A DNA stretch of 42,802 nucleotides from Levilactobacillus paucivorans (GTDB lineage: Bacteria; Bacillota; Bacilli; Lactobacillales; Lactobacillaceae): positions 1 through 42,802 of the forward strand of contig NZ_JQCA01000051.1 of NCBI RefSeq assembly GCF_001437125.1, written 5' to 3'. How positions within the stretch are numbered: the stretch's first letter is position 1; each line of letters begins with the position of its first letter. The notes under the pieces were generated by a model that saw only the letters and a list, made by a program, of their open reading frames with translations, was not told the origin of the DNA and did not search any database. Below, piece by piece: positions 23,432-32,871 of this stretch. The translations under genes were made by a program, and so were the position numbers.

Positions 23432-24392
23432 TTACTTGTTACGCAAATGTTTAAGGCGTGAAATATAGTCCTCAGCTTCTAAATACTGATCGAACTGCGC
23501 CAGGAAGTGACTGATTCGGGGAATCTCCGCCTTCCCTTTACGGAAGACGAACGCCAAATCAAATCGGATGTTGGGGTCAAAGTGTGCTGTCCACGTTTGG
23601 GGCAACGATTCTTGACCAACCATAAACGAGTTGGGTAACGCCGTGGACGCCTGGGTCTGCATCGAGAAATGCAGGAGCTGCGTTGGCGTGGTGAAGTTGG
23701 CGACCCCCTTTCGGGAAGTCAGCCAGCTGGTTCTTATAGGCCTCGTGAATGGTCTGATTCAGGTAGTAACCATCGGGATACATGGCCCAAACTTGATCAG
23801 TGGTGTCTTTGAACTTGATTCGCCGTTTCTTAGCGAGTCGTTCATCGTGGTGAATAAACAACAGATCATCGGAAATAATCTTCTTTGATTCGTATGGCTT
23901 CCAATTCTTAATAGAATCGTCCGGTAGGTACATAATGGCCAGGTCAATCTTATTGTTTTCCAAGCGTTCCCAGATTTCTTTACGGGTCAGCATGTGAAAC
24001 GAGATCTTGACGTCCGGATTCTTCTGATAGGACAGAATTGCAAAGTCCTCGAAGACGGCATCTTCCATCGAGGCCAGGAGACCAATGTTGATCTCCCCTT
24101 GCGTTGCGCTGGTTGACTGCTGGATCTCATCGGTGGCTTGATTCAGAATCGCATAAATCTTATGCGTGGCGTCAAGCATGGTGTAACCGGCATCTGATAG
24201 GCGAAGTTTCTTACCTACCGAATAGAACAACGGGGCGCCCACCGTACGTTCCAACTTCTTAATCTGTTGGGTTAACGCTGGCTGGGTAATGCCCAGAATT
24301 TGAGCAGCTTGCGTGTAATTCATGGTTTCGGCAAGCTGTAGAAAATACGTCAGGGTTTTAGAAGAAAAGATGCTCTCTTGTTTCGTCTTCAT
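23432..24392 (-). pseudogene. LysR-family regulator, frameshifted
   Basis: The first frame (to about 23705) gives the N-terminal winged helix (TLTYFLQLAETMNYTQAAQILGITQPALTQQIKKLE) and most of the effector domain. The end lies in another frame and continues as FTTPTQLLHF...SRLKHLRNK. Removing one base from the C5 run at 23704-23708 (G5 on the coding strand) joins them as DFPKGVANFTTPTQ and restores a normal 319-aa protein. Start ATG 24392 has AGGAG upstream. As written, the product would lose its last 77 or so residues and gain about 40 unrelated ones. Effector unknown; ppaC is next on the same strand. Real mutation or base-call error cannot be told apart here. Confidence 0.85.
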
Positions 24393-24527
24393 CCGCGTTT
24401 ACTCCTTCTGACTGGCGTGGCGTACGACTGGCGAACACTACTTCAGTCTAATGGTTACTATTAAAGTATATAATAGGCTGTTTCCATTGAAAGCGCAACG
24501 ATTTTCGCTCAGAAACGGCGACTAGGC

Positions 24528-26978
24528 CTAGTCCAGAACCAACTCTGTTGGTTTGAGACGTAGGGAGATTGGTGTCCCTTCGACGTCGGTGTCAACCACG
24601 AATGAACCATTGGAATAACGCCCGCTCAGAGGATGATCGGTTGGCATGACGTCATGGGTTCGTTCCCGACTGGTGATAATTTCCAGTGGCGGATTGCCAG
24701 CTGGAATCGTCATGAAGTCCACGACTCGGTGCGGATCGCGCTTGAGTTCGTGGAGTACTAAGACTCCACGACGAGCGCGACTTGTGACGGAAAGTTCCTT
24801 CATCGCGAGGCGCTTGAAGGCCCCACGCTGGGTAATCATGGCAATAGTGTCCTTATCGGTAACCAGAGCCAAATTAACGACCTGGTCGTCGTCACGGAGG
24901 TCCATGGAACGAACCCCAGTGGTCCGAGCCCCATTGATGGAAACCTCGTCGATTGGATATCTCAGGGCATAACCATTTTGTGACAGGAGTAAGATTCCGG
25001 TCTGATCGTCAGTATCCGTGAGGTATTTGACCTGAACGACACTGGCTTCAGGATGCTTAAGTTTTTCAAAGACCATCGCGCGGCGCTTGTACGTCCGACC
25101 TGGTGTAAGGTCGCTGAAGGCCGTTTGCTTGATGTAGCCATCGCTGGTAGCGATGAGGAAACGACCGGGCTCTTTGAGCGTCTTAAAGGCAAACGTGGCC
25201 ACAATCTCCTCGTCGGCAGCTAAGCCGATCGTTTGGGAGATATGTTCCCCGGTTTCCTTCCACTTGACGTCCGAAATCTCGTGAACGGGTCGATAGATGA
25301 GGTTCCCTTTGCTGGTAAACATCATCAGGTGATTCAAGGTGCTCAACTTCTCCAAGAAAATTGGATAATCTTCGTCCTTCAACCCATTATCCTCGGGATC
25401 AGAAGCCGTGTAAGACCGCACGCCGGAGCGTTTGAGATAACCGTCGTGACTGACCAGAACGATCACGTCCTCGTCGGCCACGGTGACGGTCGTCTTGATC
25501 TTGAGATCCTCAATTTCGTCCTGAATCTCGGTCCGTCGAGGGTTGCGGTAGGCCTTGGCGACTTCCTTCAGTTCCTTGCGGAGGACGGCGTTTAACGTCT
25601 TCTTTTCCGCCAGAATCTGGTGATCTCGTTCGATGGCGGCCGACAGCCGTTCGGACTCAGCTTCAAGCTGGGTCACGTCGGTGTTGGTTAACCGGTAGAG
25701 TTGCAGGGCCACGATGGCATCGGCTTGCTTCTCGGAGAAGTCGTAGCTGGTCATCAGGTTGTTCCGGGCATCACGACGGTCCTTGCTGGCCCGAATGGTC
25801 GCAATGACTTGGTCCAGAATGGATAATGCCTTGATTAAACCAACCACGATGTGTTGCCGGTCCAAAGCCTTTTGGAGTTCATACTTGGTCCGTCGCGTAA
25901 TCACATCGCGTTGGTGTTCCAGGTAGGCGCTCAGAATAGTTTTCAAACCAACATGTTCTGGTCGCATATGGTTAATGGCAACCATATTAAAGTTATAGGT
26001 AATTTGCAGTTCGGTGTTCTTGAACAAATAGTTCAGAACCCCTTGGGCATCGGCGTCACGCTTCAGTTCGATCGCGATACGTAACCCATCACGGTCGGTT
26101 TCGTCACGAACTTCGGCGAGACCCTCGACCTTCTTGTTCAAACGGATCTCATCAATCTTCTTGACCAATTGGGCCTTGTTAACTTCATACGGAATTTCGG
26201 TAACCGTGATCTGACTCTTGTTCCCACGGAGGGGTTCGATGGCCGTCTTGGAACGCACAACAATGCGGCCACGGCCGGTCTCGTAGGCCTTGACGATGCC
26301 GTCCTTTCCTTGGATGATCCCCCCGGTTGGGAAGTCAGGTCCCTGGACGAAATTCATCAGTTCTGGCAGCGTGGCCTTGGGGTGGCTGAGCAGGTAGATT
26401 AAGGCATCCACGACTTCACCCAAGTTGTGCGGTGGAATCTCCGTGGCGTAACCTGCAGAGATCCCGGTAGCGCCGTTTACCAACAAGTTCGGAATCCGAG
26501 CGGGTAAAACGGTGGGTTCGTATTCCGTATCATCGAAGTTGAGCACCATTTCCACGGTGTCCTTATCAATGTCGCGGAGCATTTCCCCAGCTAATTTACT
26601 CAGACGGGCTTCGGTATACCGCATAGCGGCAGCGGGATCGCCGTCCATTGACCCGTTGTTCCCGTGCATTTCAATTAAGGGTTCACGGACCTTCCAGTCC
26701 TGACTCATCCGCGTTAACGCCTCGTAGATCGAACTGTCACCATGGGGGTGAAAATTACCCATGACGTTTCCGACGGATTTGGCGGACTTACGAAAGCCCT
26801 TATCATAGGTGTTACCATCTTTGTTCATGGCGAATAGAATTCGCCGTTGAACGGGTTTTAAGCCATCACGAATATCCGGCAAGGCCCGTTCCTGAATAAT
26901 GGATTTTGAGTAACGGCCGAAGCGGTCACCCATCACTTCTTCTAACGTTAGTTCTTGAATCTTCTGTCCTTCACTCAC
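24528..26978 (-). CDS. parC: DNA topoisomerase IV subunit A
   Basis: 816 aa. Breakage-reunion domain with Tyr121 (AAMRYTEARLS) as DNA-linking residue, then a tower, coiled coil (about 395-480) and a C-terminal beta-pinwheel. The quinolone region HPHGDSSIYEAL has Ser82 and Glu86, the sensitive forms. With ParE it decatenates sister chromosomes. The GTG start has AAAGGAG ten bases upstream; 31 bases separate it from parE, so they form an operon. The call over GyrA rests on the missing GyrA box and on linkage to parE/plsY. Confidence 0.95.
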   Translation of the reverse strand: MSEGQKIQELTLEEVMGDRFGRYSKSIIQERALPDIRDGLKPVQRRILFAMNKDGNTYDKGFRKSAKSVGNVMGNFHPHGDSSIYEALTRMSQDWKVREPLIEMHGNNGSMDGDPAAAMRYTEARLSKLAGEMLRDIDKDTVEMVLNFDDTEYEPTVLPARIPNLLVNGATGISAGYATEIPPHNLGEVVDALIYLLSHPKATLPELMNFVQGPDFPTGGIIQGKDGIVKAYETGRGRIVVRSKTAIEPLRGNKSQITVTEIPYEVNKAQLVKKIDEIRLNKKVEGLAEVRDETDRDGLRIAIELKRDADAQGVLNYLFKNTELQITYNFNMVAINHMRPEHVGLKTILSAYLEHQRDVITRRTKYELQKALDRQHIVVGLIKALSILDQVIATIRASKDRRDARNNLMTSYDFSEKQADAIVALQLYRLTNTDVTQLEAESERLSAAIERDHQILAEKKTLNAVLRKELKEVAKAYRNPRRTEIQDEIEDLKIKTTVTVADEDVIVLVSHDGYLKRSGVRSYTASDPEDNGLKDEDYPIFLEKLSTLNHLMMFTSKGNLIYRPVHEISDVKWKETGEHISQTIGLAADEEIVATFAFKTLKEPGRFLIATSDGYIKQTAFSDLTPGRTYKRRAMVFEKLKHPEASVVQVKYLTDTDDQTGILLLSQNGYALRYPIDEVSINGARTTGVRSMDLRDDDQVVNLALVTDKDTIAMITQRGAFKRLAMKELSVTSRARRGVLVLHELKRDPHRVVDFMTIPAGNPPLEIITSRERTHDVMPTDHPLSGRYSNGSFVVDTDVEGTPISLRLKPTELVLD

Positions 26979-27009
26979 GAAATGATGTCTCCTTTCACCG
27001 GTAATTGGT

Positions 27010-28974
27010 TTACTTTTCGGGATCGGAGGATTCCAACAGACTCGTGTTGTCTTCCTCTAGCGTGAATTGAACGTTGTTTTCGATCCACTTCCGGCGGGGT
27101 TCAACCTTGTCCCCCATTAGGGTCGTCACACGGCGTTCGGCCAGTGCGGCATCGTCAATCTGAACCCGAATCAGAGTTCGATTGTCGGGATCCATGGTGG
27201 TTTCCCAAAGTTGTTCGGCGTCCATTTCCCCTAACCCTTTGAAACGTTGGAGGTTGTAGCCGTGGTTGGCAATCTTTTTAGTTTTGGCTGCCAATTCGTC
27301 GTTGGTCCAAGCATATTCAATTTGTGACTTCTTGCCGGTCGTCTTGATGCGATACAACGGTGGTAAGGCGATGTAGATTCGCCCGGCGTCAATCATCGGC
27401 CGCATGTATTTATAGAAGAAGGTGAGCAAGAGGATCTGGATATGCGCCCCATCGTCATCGGCATCGGTCATGATAATAATCTTATCGTAGTTGGCATCTT
27501 CAATGTTAAATTCCGCGCCGACACCAGCACCGATCGTGTAGATCATGGTGCTGATTTCTTCGTTCTTCATGATGTCGGGTAACTTGGCCTTTTCGGTGTT
27601 CAAAACCTTCCCACGAAGGGGCAGGATGGCTTGGAACTTTCGGTTACGGCCCTGTTTAGCCGATCCACCGGCGGAATCCCCTTCGACCAGGAACAGTTCG
27701 TTCTTGGCGGCGTTCTTGGATTGCGCGGGCGTTAGCTTACCAGATAAGAGCCGTTCGTGTTTCTTGTGGCGTTTACCACTACGACTCTCATCACGGGCCT
27801 TTCGGGCGGCTTCTCTGGCCTGACGAGCTTGGGTCGACTTGCGGATCAACATTTGACCGAAGTCCCCATTTTCCATCAGGTAGTACCCGAGTTGCTCGCT
27901 GATCACGTTGTCGACAACGGTCCGGGCTTCTGGTGTCCCCAACTTTTCCTTGGTTTGGCCTTCGAATTGCAGCAGGTTTTCTGGGATCCGCAGGGAGATG
28001 ACCGCAGAGAGTCCCTCCCGGACGTCGGTACCCTCAAGATTTTTATCGCGATCCTTGAGTAAGCCAACCTTACGGGCATATTCGTTGAAGGCCTTGGTCC
28101 AGCCACTACGCATACCCACTTCGTGACTCCCACCGTCCTTGGTCCGGACGTTGTTGACGAAGGACAGCAGGTTTTCGGTGTACCCGTCGTTATACTGGGC
28201 AGCGACTTCGACTTCAATCCCGTCTTTCTTGCCATCGAAATACATGATATCTCCAAGGGTATCCTTGTCTTCGTTTAAGTAGCTGACAAATTCCTTGATA
28301 CCCTCTTCGTAATGGTATTCTTCGGCGCGTTCCTGGCCGGATCGTTCGTCGGTCAGGGTGATTTTGACACCCTTAAGCAGGAAGGCTGATTCCCGCAGTC
28401 GTTCTGAGAGCGTATTAAAATTATAAACAGTCGTTGTAAAAATTTTAGTATCGGGTTTAAAGGTCAGTGTGGTCCCATTGTGTGCCCGCGTGTTGCCCTT
28501 CTTCACCAAGGTTCCTTGGGGATGTCCCCCGTTAGCGAACTTTTCTTCGTAACGGACGCCATCACGAACGATGGTGACGGTGAGTGCACTGGATAAGGCG
28601 TTCACAACGGACGCCCCGACCCCATGCAGTCCACCAGAGGTCTTGTAGCCGCCTTGACCAAATTTACCACCGGCATGGAGGACCGTCAGAATAACTTCCG
28701 GCGTTGGAATCCCCGAAGCGTGCATGCCGACTGGCATACCCCGCCCATGATCGACAACGGTGATGCTATTGTCCTGGTGGATAGTAACGTTGATTTCCTT
28801 ACCGTAACCGGCCAAGGCCTCGTCGACGGCGTTATCAACAATTTCGTAGACCAAGTGATGCAAACCGCGGCCATCAGTTGACCCGATATACATCCCAGGA
28901 CGTTTACGAACAGCTTCCAATCCCTCCAACACCTGGATGGAGGAATCGTCATATTTTGCTTTTGCTTTCGCCAT
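27010..28974 (-). CDS. parE: DNA topoisomerase IV subunit B
   Basis: 654 aa. GHKL ATPase: Glu44 in YEIVDNAVDEAL, VVDHGRGMPV, and GGLHGVGASVVNALS; then the transducer and a Toprim domain with LVEGDSAGGSAKQ and MTDADDDGAHI. ATPase subunit of topoisomerase IV. ATG 28974 follows GGGGATT; an open frame continues 40 codons upstream through the promoter and is not coding. A LexA box overlaps the -35. Divergent from plsY, the usual lactobacillus arrangement. Confidence 0.95.
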   Translation of the reverse strand: MAKAKAKYDDSSIQVLEGLEAVRKRPGMYIGSTDGRGLHHLVYEIVDNAVDEALAGYGKEINVTIHQDNSITVVDHGRGMPVGMHASGIPTPEVILTVLHAGGKFGQGGYKTSGGLHGVGASVVNALSSALTVTIVRDGVRYEEKFANGGHPQGTLVKKGNTRAHNGTTLTFKPDTKIFTTTVYNFNTLSERLRESAFLLKGVKITLTDERSGQERAEEYHYEEGIKEFVSYLNEDKDTLGDIMYFDGKKDGIEVEVAAQYNDGYTENLLSFVNNVRTKDGGSHEVGMRSGWTKAFNEYARKVGLLKDRDKNLEGTDVREGLSAVISLRIPENLLQFEGQTKEKLGTPEARTVVDNVISEQLGYYLMENGDFGQMLIRKSTQARQAREAARKARDESRSGKRHKKHERLLSGKLTPAQSKNAAKNELFLVEGDSAGGSAKQGRNRKFQAILPLRGKVLNTEKAKLPDIMKNEEISTMIYTIGAGVGAEFNIEDANYDKIIIMTDADDDGAHIQILLLTFFYKYMRPMIDAGRIYIALPPLYRIKTTGKKSQIEYAWTNDELAAKTKKIANHGYNLQRFKGLGEMDAEQLWETTMDPDNRTLIRVQIDDAALAERRVTTLMGDKVEPRRKWIENNVQFTLEEDNTSLLESSDPEK

Positions 28975-29023
28975 GCGTAAATCCCCTTTACTTTTACTAG
29001 TTTCTTTTCGTTGGTATGCCCCT

Positions 29024-29052
29024 AGTTTACCGCAATGCGAACATATGTTCAA
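29024..29052 (-). promoter_or_regulatory. parE promoter with LexA (SOS) box
   Basis: Minus strand TTGAAC (29052-29047), 17 bases, TAAACT (29029-29024). At 29051-29038 the minus strand reads TGAACATATGTTCG, 13 of 14 to the Gram-positive LexA consensus CGAAC-N4-GTTCG, and it overlaps the -35. parEC is in the B. subtilis LexA regulon, as I recall, which supports it. Confidence 0.75.
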
Positions 29053-29141
29053 TAGAACGGAAGCGTTCGCGCGGGCCGGGGTTTCAGTAACCACATTATC
29101 ATACCACAGGAAAACAAAGCGTGGCTAGTTTCCCGAGATAA

Positions 29142-29170
29142 TTGGCGTAATGGGTAAAACATGCTAAAAT
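29142..29170 (+). promoter_or_regulatory. Promoter of plsY
   Basis: TTGGCG, 17 bases, TAAAAT; 71 bases before the GTG start. Confidence 0.65.
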
Positions 29171-29241
29171 AGTGAACAGCTTATAAACCTGATCCCATTC
29201 AGATTGGGATCGGGTTGCGAGGAAGAGCGGAGGAATTACCT

Positions 29242-29862
29242 GTGAAATTAATTGGTTTATTAATCCTAGCCTATCTCTTGGGGGCCATTCCCAATGGGGT
29301 TTGGGTGGGCAAGACATTTTTCCACACCGATATTCGACAGTCAGGTTCGGGAAACATCGGGACCACCAATACCTATCGGGTCCTAGGACCTTATGCCGGA
29401 ACCATCGTCATGGTGTTAGACATTGCTAAGGGCACCGTCGCCACCTTACTCCCAACCTGGGGTCATGTGACCACGATTCTCGGGACGGCCACTCCCCTTT
29501 TATTTGGGTTAATGGCTATCCTGGGCCACACCTTCTCGGTCTTCGACCGTTTCAAGGGTGGCAAGGCCGTCGCTACGTCGGCGGGGATGCTCCTGGCTTA
29601 CAACCCCATCATGTTCGTCATTGCGGCCGGCCTGTGGGTCAGCCTGATCTATTGGACCAGCATGGTGAGTCTGGCCAGCATGATTGCCTTCTCGTTGATC
29701 ACACTGATCTCCCTGGCCTTTCAGGACTGGTACTTAACGGGAATTGCCCTGGTGCTCACGGTCTTTGTTTTCTACCGACACCGTGCCAATATTGCCCGCA
29801 TTAAGGCGGGCACCGAATCCATGGTGCCCTTTGGCCATGGCTATCATAAACGTGCACATTAA
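29242..29862 (+). CDS. plsY: Acyl-phosphate:glycerol-3-phosphate acyltransferase
   Basis: 206 aa, five to seven membrane helices. The three cytoplasmic motifs are present: SGNIGTTNTYRVLG, GHTFSVFDRFKGGKAVATSAG and the late RHRANIARIKAGTE. PlsY makes lysophosphatidic acid from glycerol-3-phosphate and acyl-phosphate (from PlsX), the first membrane phospholipid step. GTG 29242 has GCGGAGGA seven bases upstream; the ORF from 29215 has no site. Divergent from parE. Confidence 0.94.
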   Translation: MKLIGLLILAYLLGAIPNGVWVGKTFFHTDIRQSGSGNIGTTNTYRVLGPYAGTIVMVLDIAKGTVATLLPTWGHVTTILGTATPLLFGLMAILGHTFSVFDRFKGGKAVATSAGMLLAYNPIMFVIAAGLWVSLIYWTSMVSLASMIAFSLITLISLAFQDWYLTGIALVLTVFVFYRHRANIARIKAGTESMVPFGHGYHKRAH

Positions 29863-29868
29863 GAAGCG

Positions 29869-29914
29869 AAAAAGCTTCCGACGACTAGTTGTAGTCGTTG
29901 GGAGCTTTTATTTT
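29869..29914. terminator. Bidirectional terminator (plsY / epimerase)
   Basis: AAAAGCTTCC...GGGAGCTTTT with inner ACGACTA/TAGTCGT, between convergent genes. Confidence 0.9.
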
Positions 29915-29916
29915 GG

Positions 29917-30792
29917 CTAAAAGTAAGTGATCTGGTAGTGTGCCGCGAAGGTTTGACCACCCGCGAGATGCTGTAAGCCAACCTTGTCGGTAAACTGCCC
30001 CGAGGCCTGCACGTCATCGGCCAGTCCCCACCACGGCTCCAGGCAAACGAATGGGGCCTGCTTGGGATATGGTGACCAAATACCCAGATAAGGTGCCGCG
30101 ACGGTCAGGGCTACCCCATGGTCGTCGGCGGTTGTGCTCAACATGACCGTGGTCTCGTGGTTGTCGAGCGTTAAGATTTGCGCGTCGTGGTTGAATAATT
30201 CATGGTCCAGCGTCAACGGCTGTGTGAGATCTAGTGACACCGGATGGTGACTGTCACTGGCAGACCCCACTAAGGGGATGCGTTGGTAGGTCTTCTTGGG
30301 TGAAACTGTGACCTGATAGTCGGTGAAGTCGGCTAACGCTCCACCTAAAGGCACGTTGAAACCGGGATGAGCCCCAATGGAAAAGTATAAGGTGTCTGCC
30401 GCAGGGTTCGTCACGGCTAAATCAGTTCGTAACTCGTGGTCCTTCAGTTCAAACGTCAGGGTCAACGTGAAGTCGAAGGGGTAAACGTCACGGGTTTTGT
30501 CGTCACTCGTTTGTTGGAGGACAACGCGCGTCGCTGTTTGGTCTTGGATCGTAAATGGCCGATCACGGGCAAAGCCGTGCTGGGTCATGTGGTAGCTGTG
30601 ATCTTGGAACGTGTATTGGTCCTGGTTCAACCGACCGACGATTGGAAAGAGAATCGGGGCATGGCGTCCCCAGTACGCGGCATCGGCCTGCCACATGTAC
30701 TCGAGGCCACTCTCGTTGTCGCGGACACTGCTGACTTCGGCTCCCAACGGGTTAATTTTTACTGTCAGGTAGTCATTCTTTAACGTTAACAT
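29917..30792 (-). CDS. Aldose 1-epimerase family protein (LacX-like)
   Basis: 291 aa galactose-mutarotase fold. Typical pieces: GAEVSSVRD, HAPILFPIVGRL, HGFARDRPF with its His, and IGAHPGFNVPLGG with the second His; late CLEPWWGLADD. It resembles LacX and other hexose-phosphate or hexose mutarotases of lactic acid bacteria; the sugar is unknown. ATG follows AGGGAT. It stands alone between plsY and hslU. Confidence 0.88.
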   Translation of the reverse strand: MLTLKNDYLTVKINPLGAEVSSVRDNESGLEYMWQADAAYWGRHAPILFPIVGRLNQDQYTFQDHSYHMTQHGFARDRPFTIQDQTATRVVLQQTSDDKTRDVYPFDFTLTLTFELKDHELRTDLAVTNPAADTLYFSIGAHPGFNVPLGGALADFTDYQVTVSPKKTYQRIPLVGSASDSHHPVSLDLTQPLTLDHELFNHDAQILTLDNHETTVMLSTTADDHGVALTVAAPYLGIWSPYPKQAPFVCLEPWWGLADDVQASGQFTDKVGLQHLAGGQTFAAHYQITYF

Positions 30793-30843
30793 CGAATCCC
30801 TCCCACAATGATAAACATATTGTTTTTATGATACCGCATTCTG

Positions 30844-30874
30844 CAAAAAGGACCAAGGCCGTCTGCCCTGGTCC
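30844..30874 (-). terminator. Terminator of the xerC-hslV-hslU operon
   Basis: GGACCA (30850-30855) pairs with TGGTCC (30869-30874), inner GG/CC pairs, then TTTTT on the minus strand. Confidence 0.85.
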
Positions 30875-30886
30875 CTTGCGTTGTGA

Positions 30887-32299
30887 TTAAAGAATGTAAC
30901 GTGATAAGTCCTTATTCTGGACGATGTCGCCAATCTTATCGTTGACGTAGTTTTCGGTGATCGTGACGTCACCGGTCCCCATGTCAGGACCTTCGTAAAG
31001 CAGGTCTTCCAGGAGCTTTTCCAGCACCGTTTGTAACCGACGAGCCCCGATGTTTTGGTTTTCGTGGTTAAGCTCGAAGGCCAGTTCGGCAATGCGTTCG
31101 ATGGCTTCCATGGTGAAGGTGACCTTGACGTTGTCCGTGCCAATCAGGGCAATGTATTGCTTGATCAGCGCGTTGTTCGGTTCTGTCAGGATTCGGACGA
31201 AGTCGTCCTTGCTGAGGTCATTTAACTCAACTCGGATTGGGAAACGACCTTGGAGTTCCGCAATGAGATCACTTGGCTTGGATTCAGCAAACGCCCCAGC
31301 GGCGATGAAGAGAATGTGGTCGGTATCGATAGTCCCGTACTTGGTCTTAACCTGCGTCCCTTCGACGATTGGCAAGATATCACGTTGGACCCCTTCACGG
31401 GAAACGTCGCCACTATTTTGGCTATTGCCCTTGGCAATCTTGTCGATTTCATCGAGGAAGATAATCCCGGTGTTTTCGGCCCGTTGAATGGCATCGTGAT
31501 TGATGTCAGCGTTGTTGACCAGCTTTTCGGATTCCTCGCTGACCAAGATTTCACGCGCTTCGGCCACCGTGACCGTCCGTTTGATTTGTTTCTTGGGCAT
31601 GATGGCACCGAGGGTATCGTTGAGGTCGATCCCCATTTGACCCAGCATGTTGTTGTCGGTGGCGTTGGCCTGTTGCGGGTCAGCCATTTCGATTTCAACC
31701 TGGTGGTTTTCGAGGAGGCCTTGGTTCAGTTGTTCAGCCAATGACAGGCGTTCGTTTCGCAAGTCGTCACTGACCTCTTCTTGGTCGCTTGGGGCCGTTG
31801 GGGTCTGACCATTTTGCATTTGGCTAAACATGTTCATCATGTTCGCAAAGTCATTGTTGTTCTTGTTGGCCTTCTTCTTGGCTGGTGCCAGGAGATTGAC
31901 TAAGCGCTTGTTGGCCGCCTGAACCGCGTCGTTACGGACCTTCTTGAATTGATCTTGTTTTTCCATGCTGACGGAGACTTCGACGAGGTCTCGAACCATG
32001 GATTCGACGTCTCGACCGACGTACCCGACTTCGGTGAACTTGCTGGCTTCGACCTTGGTAAATGGGGCATGAACGATCTTAGCTAATCGCCGAGCAATTT
32101 CCGTTTTCCCGACCCCAGTGGGTCCGATCATGAGCATATTCTTAGGTGAAATTTCTTCTTGCATGGCGGCATCGAGCTGCATGCGCCGGTACCGGTTGCG
32201 TAAGGCAATGGCAATGGCTTTCTTGGCTTCGTCTTGACCGATGACGTATTGGTCAAGCAGGGCCACAATCTCTTTTGGTGTTTTATTAATAGCGTCCAC
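30887..32299 (-). CDS. hslU: HslU (ClpY) ATPase of the HslUV protease
   Basis: 470 aa AAA+ unfoldase that feeds HslV. Walker A GPTGVGKT at 59-66, Walker B IIFLDEIDKIAK, the inserted I-domain (about 110-235, with Asn/Gln-rich stretch), and the sensor/arginine region QGRFPIRVEL. The C-terminus DLSRYIL is the tail that docks into HslV. GTG start with GGGAGG seven bases upstream. Last gene of xerC-hslV-hslU, 14 bases after hslV. Confidence 0.96.
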   Translation of the reverse strand: MDAINKTPKEIVALLDQYVIGQDEAKKAIAIALRNRYRRMQLDAAMQEEISPKNMLMIGPTGVGKTEIARRLAKIVHAPFTKVEASKFTEVGYVGRDVESMVRDLVEVSVSMEKQDQFKKVRNDAVQAANKRLVNLLAPAKKKANKNNNDFANMMNMFSQMQNGQTPTAPSDQEEVSDDLRNERLSLAEQLNQGLLENHQVEIEMADPQQANATDNNMLGQMGIDLNDTLGAIMPKKQIKRTVTVAEAREILVSEESEKLVNNADINHDAIQRAENTGIIFLDEIDKIAKGNSQNSGDVSREGVQRDILPIVEGTQVKTKYGTIDTDHILFIAAGAFAESKPSDLIAELQGRFPIRVELNDLSKDDFVRILTEPNNALIKQYIALIGTDNVKVTFTMEAIERIAELAFELNHENQNIGARRLQTVLEKLLEDLLYEGPDMGTGDVTITENYVNDKIGDIVQNKDLSRYIL

Positions 32300-32313
32300 A
32301 GTGAGGCCTCCCT

Positions 32314-32856
32314 TTATAATTCTTCAGAAATGACGTTTTCGTTCGTAAAGATATCGATTCCGCCGGCAATGTGAATGGCACTTTCGGCAATTTCCTTGGC
32401 ACTCATGTCGGTGGCGTGGTGATGCAGGGCAGTTGCGGCGGCTAAGGCAAAGTTACCACCAGAACCGATGGCTAAGATGTCATCGTCGGGGGCAATCACT
32501 TCACCGGAACCGGACACGAGAAGCATTTCGTCCTTGTCCATGACAATTAACAGAGCTTCCAACTTCTGTAAGGCTTGGTCGGAACGCCACTGCTTGGCGA
32601 GTTCTACGGCGGCCCGTTGTAAATTACCGCTGTATTCGTTGAGTTGGCCTTCGAATTTTTCTTCCAGGTTGAAGGCGTCGGCAACACTACCGGCAAATCC
32701 GACAACGACTTGGTTGTTGTAGATGCGGCGAATTTTATGGGCGGTTCCCTTCATGATGACCTTTTCACCCATGGTAACTTGACCATCGCCGGCCATGGCG
32801 TTATGGCCATTGTGCCGAACCGCGCAGATGGTAGTGGCTTCAAATTTTACTGGCAT
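32314..32856 (-). CDS. hslV: HslV (ClpQ) peptidase
   Basis: 180 aa, N-terminal-nucleophile threonine protease forming the double hexamer inside HslUV. The start [17 protein letters not shown] puts the active Thr at 8 or 9, so a short propeptide must be removed, as in the staphylococcal protein and unlike E. coli. GDGQVTMG and [12 protein letters not shown] are standard. ATG with GGAG upstream; 15 bases after xerC. Confidence 0.95.
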   Translation of the reverse strand: MPVKFEATTICAVRHNGHNAMAGDGQVTMGEKVIMKGTAHKIRRIYNNQVVVGFAGSVADAFNLEEKFEGQLNEYSGNLQRAAVELAKQWRSDQALQKLEALLIVMDKDEMLLVSGSGEVIAPDDDILAIGSGGNFALAAATALHHHATDMSAKEIAESAIHIAGGIDIFTNENVISEEL

Positions 32857-32871
32857 AATTTAATAATCTCC

